From Pseudomonadota bacterium (GTDB lineage Bacteria > Pseudomonadota > Gammaproteobacteria > Steroidobacterales > Steroidobacteraceae): a stretch of 7,042 nucleotides of DNA. The notes beneath the pieces are model-generated. The model saw only the letters and a list, made by a program, of their open reading frames with translations. It had not been told where the DNA came from and did no database searches. Positions 6,438 through 7,042 of the stretch are shown here, one piece after another. Both the position numbers and the translations under genes were made by a program. Numbering within the stretch: position 1 is the stretch's first letter; every line of letters begins with the position of its first letter. The DNA lies in contig JAJZFQ010000185.1 in assembly GCA_021805275.1 (NCBI GenBank), forward strand, positions 1 to 7,042, read 5' to 3'.

Positions 6438-7042
6438 ATGGACGGCACGGCAAGCAAGCATAGCCCAGCGAACACTCTCCTGGCAGCGATCGCGCTGGCG
6501 CTCGCGGGCCTCGGCGCCAGCGCTACAGCCGCGGCGCACGCACCAGCGCCCTGTCTGACCCGGCCTGCCGCGGCGGTCCCGTGCACCGCGAGCCCCGGCG
6601 CACCGAGTTGCCCGACGGCGACACGGGCACACCCGCCCTGCTACCGCCTGCAGCGCGCCCCGGCGCACCCGCCATCGCACATCGACTGGCTGAACCCGTC
6701 CACCTGGCCGGTGCTGCCGGTGCCGTACATCGCAGTCGGCCCGAACAGCGGCACCACCGTCGGGGTGATCCCGACGATTCTGCACACCAATGCGCAGAAC
6801 CAGATCACGCGCATCATCGCCCCGGACATCACGCACAACCCGTACTTCGGGCTCGGCGTCGATGCGCGCATCTTCGAGTACCCCTCGCTCAACACCCAGT
6901 GGTCGATCGTCGCGAGCATGCAGCAGCGCGTGCAGAGCTCCTTCGATGCGCTCTGGCAGACCGGCCTGCTGCGCCAGTCGCGCTGGACGACGACGCTCGA
7001 GGCGGACTACGACCGCAGCGGCACGCCGCGCTTCTACGGCTT
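6438..7042 (+). CDS. BamA/TamA-like surface-antigen outer-membrane protein, 3' partial
   Basis: The frame stays open for 201 codons to the window end. Residues 1-33 look like a Sec signal peptide: Lys7 and His8, a hydrophobic core 14-29 (LLAAIALALAGLGASA), and AxA cleavage options near 33 or 35. A Pro/Ala-rich linker follows with four cysteines at 39, 49, 58 and 68. From about residue 83 (WLNPSTWPVLPVPYI) the sequence resembles bacterial surface-antigen barrels: PNSGTTVGVIP, then ITRIIAPDIT and NPYFGLGVDARIFEYPS, read as the first beta-strands of an outer-membrane barrel. The linker is too short for POTRA domains, so this is probably a barrel-only Omp85 relative. The start is uncertain: TTG 6429 and GTG 6381 are in frame, and none has a strong RBS; ATG 6438 gives the most normal signal peptide. 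It is divergent from the hpnB-like gene. The cargo or role is unknown. Confidence 0.72.
   Translation, partial: MDGTASKHSPANTLLAAIALALAGLGASATAAAHAPAPCLTRPAAAVPCTASPGAPSCPTATRAHPPCYRLQRAPAHPPSHIDWLNPSTWPVLPVPYIAVGPNSGTTVGVIPTILHTNAQNQITRIIAPDITHNPYFGLGVDARIFEYPSLNTQWSIVASMQQRVQSSFDALWQTGLLRQSRWTTTLEADYDRSGTPRFYG

Overview
The window looks like chromosome from a high-GC proteobacterium, most likely a gamma- or betaproteobacterium. That rests on GC-rich codon use, a LysR regulator beside a divergent operon, an Omp85-like outer-membrane barrel, and a hopanoid-associated (HpnB-type) glycosyltransferase. I cannot fix the genus. I see no mobile element, rRNA, tRNA or CRISPR array. Seven protein genes cover nearly all of it, and the longest gap is about 240 bp.

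Left part (1-2090): the 3' portion of an M28-family (PA domain plus metallopeptidase fold) protein, cut by the window edge. It runs convergently into a LysR-type regulator, and the two coding ends overlap by 12 bp. The M28-like protein keeps the fold signature but lacks the catalytic glutamate and the last histidine metal ligand, so it is probably a pseudoenzyme or has altered chemistry.

Middle (2091-4036): divergent from the LysR gene is a two-gene operon encoding an NmrA-like NAD(P)-binding reductase and an HSL-family (family IV) carboxylesterase. The 108-bp divergent region holds an inverted repeat (ATTGAG-N9-CTCAAT) that overlaps a consensus TATAAT box pointing toward lysR. This fits autoregulation by the LysR protein and possibly control of the operon.

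Right part (4274-7042): an HpnB-like membrane glycosyltransferase is followed, 5 bp later on the same (-) strand, by an Sfp-type 4'-phosphopantetheinyl transferase. The pairing is not one I know from hopanoid loci. Divergent from them, after a 203-bp region with a good TATAAT box and a GC hairpin, begins a secreted protein that turns into a BamA/TamA-like surface-antigen barrel. It runs off the window.

No clearly new multi-gene system is demonstrable here. The most distinctive items are the degenerate M28 protein, the glycosyltransferase-PPTase pair, and the LysR operator.
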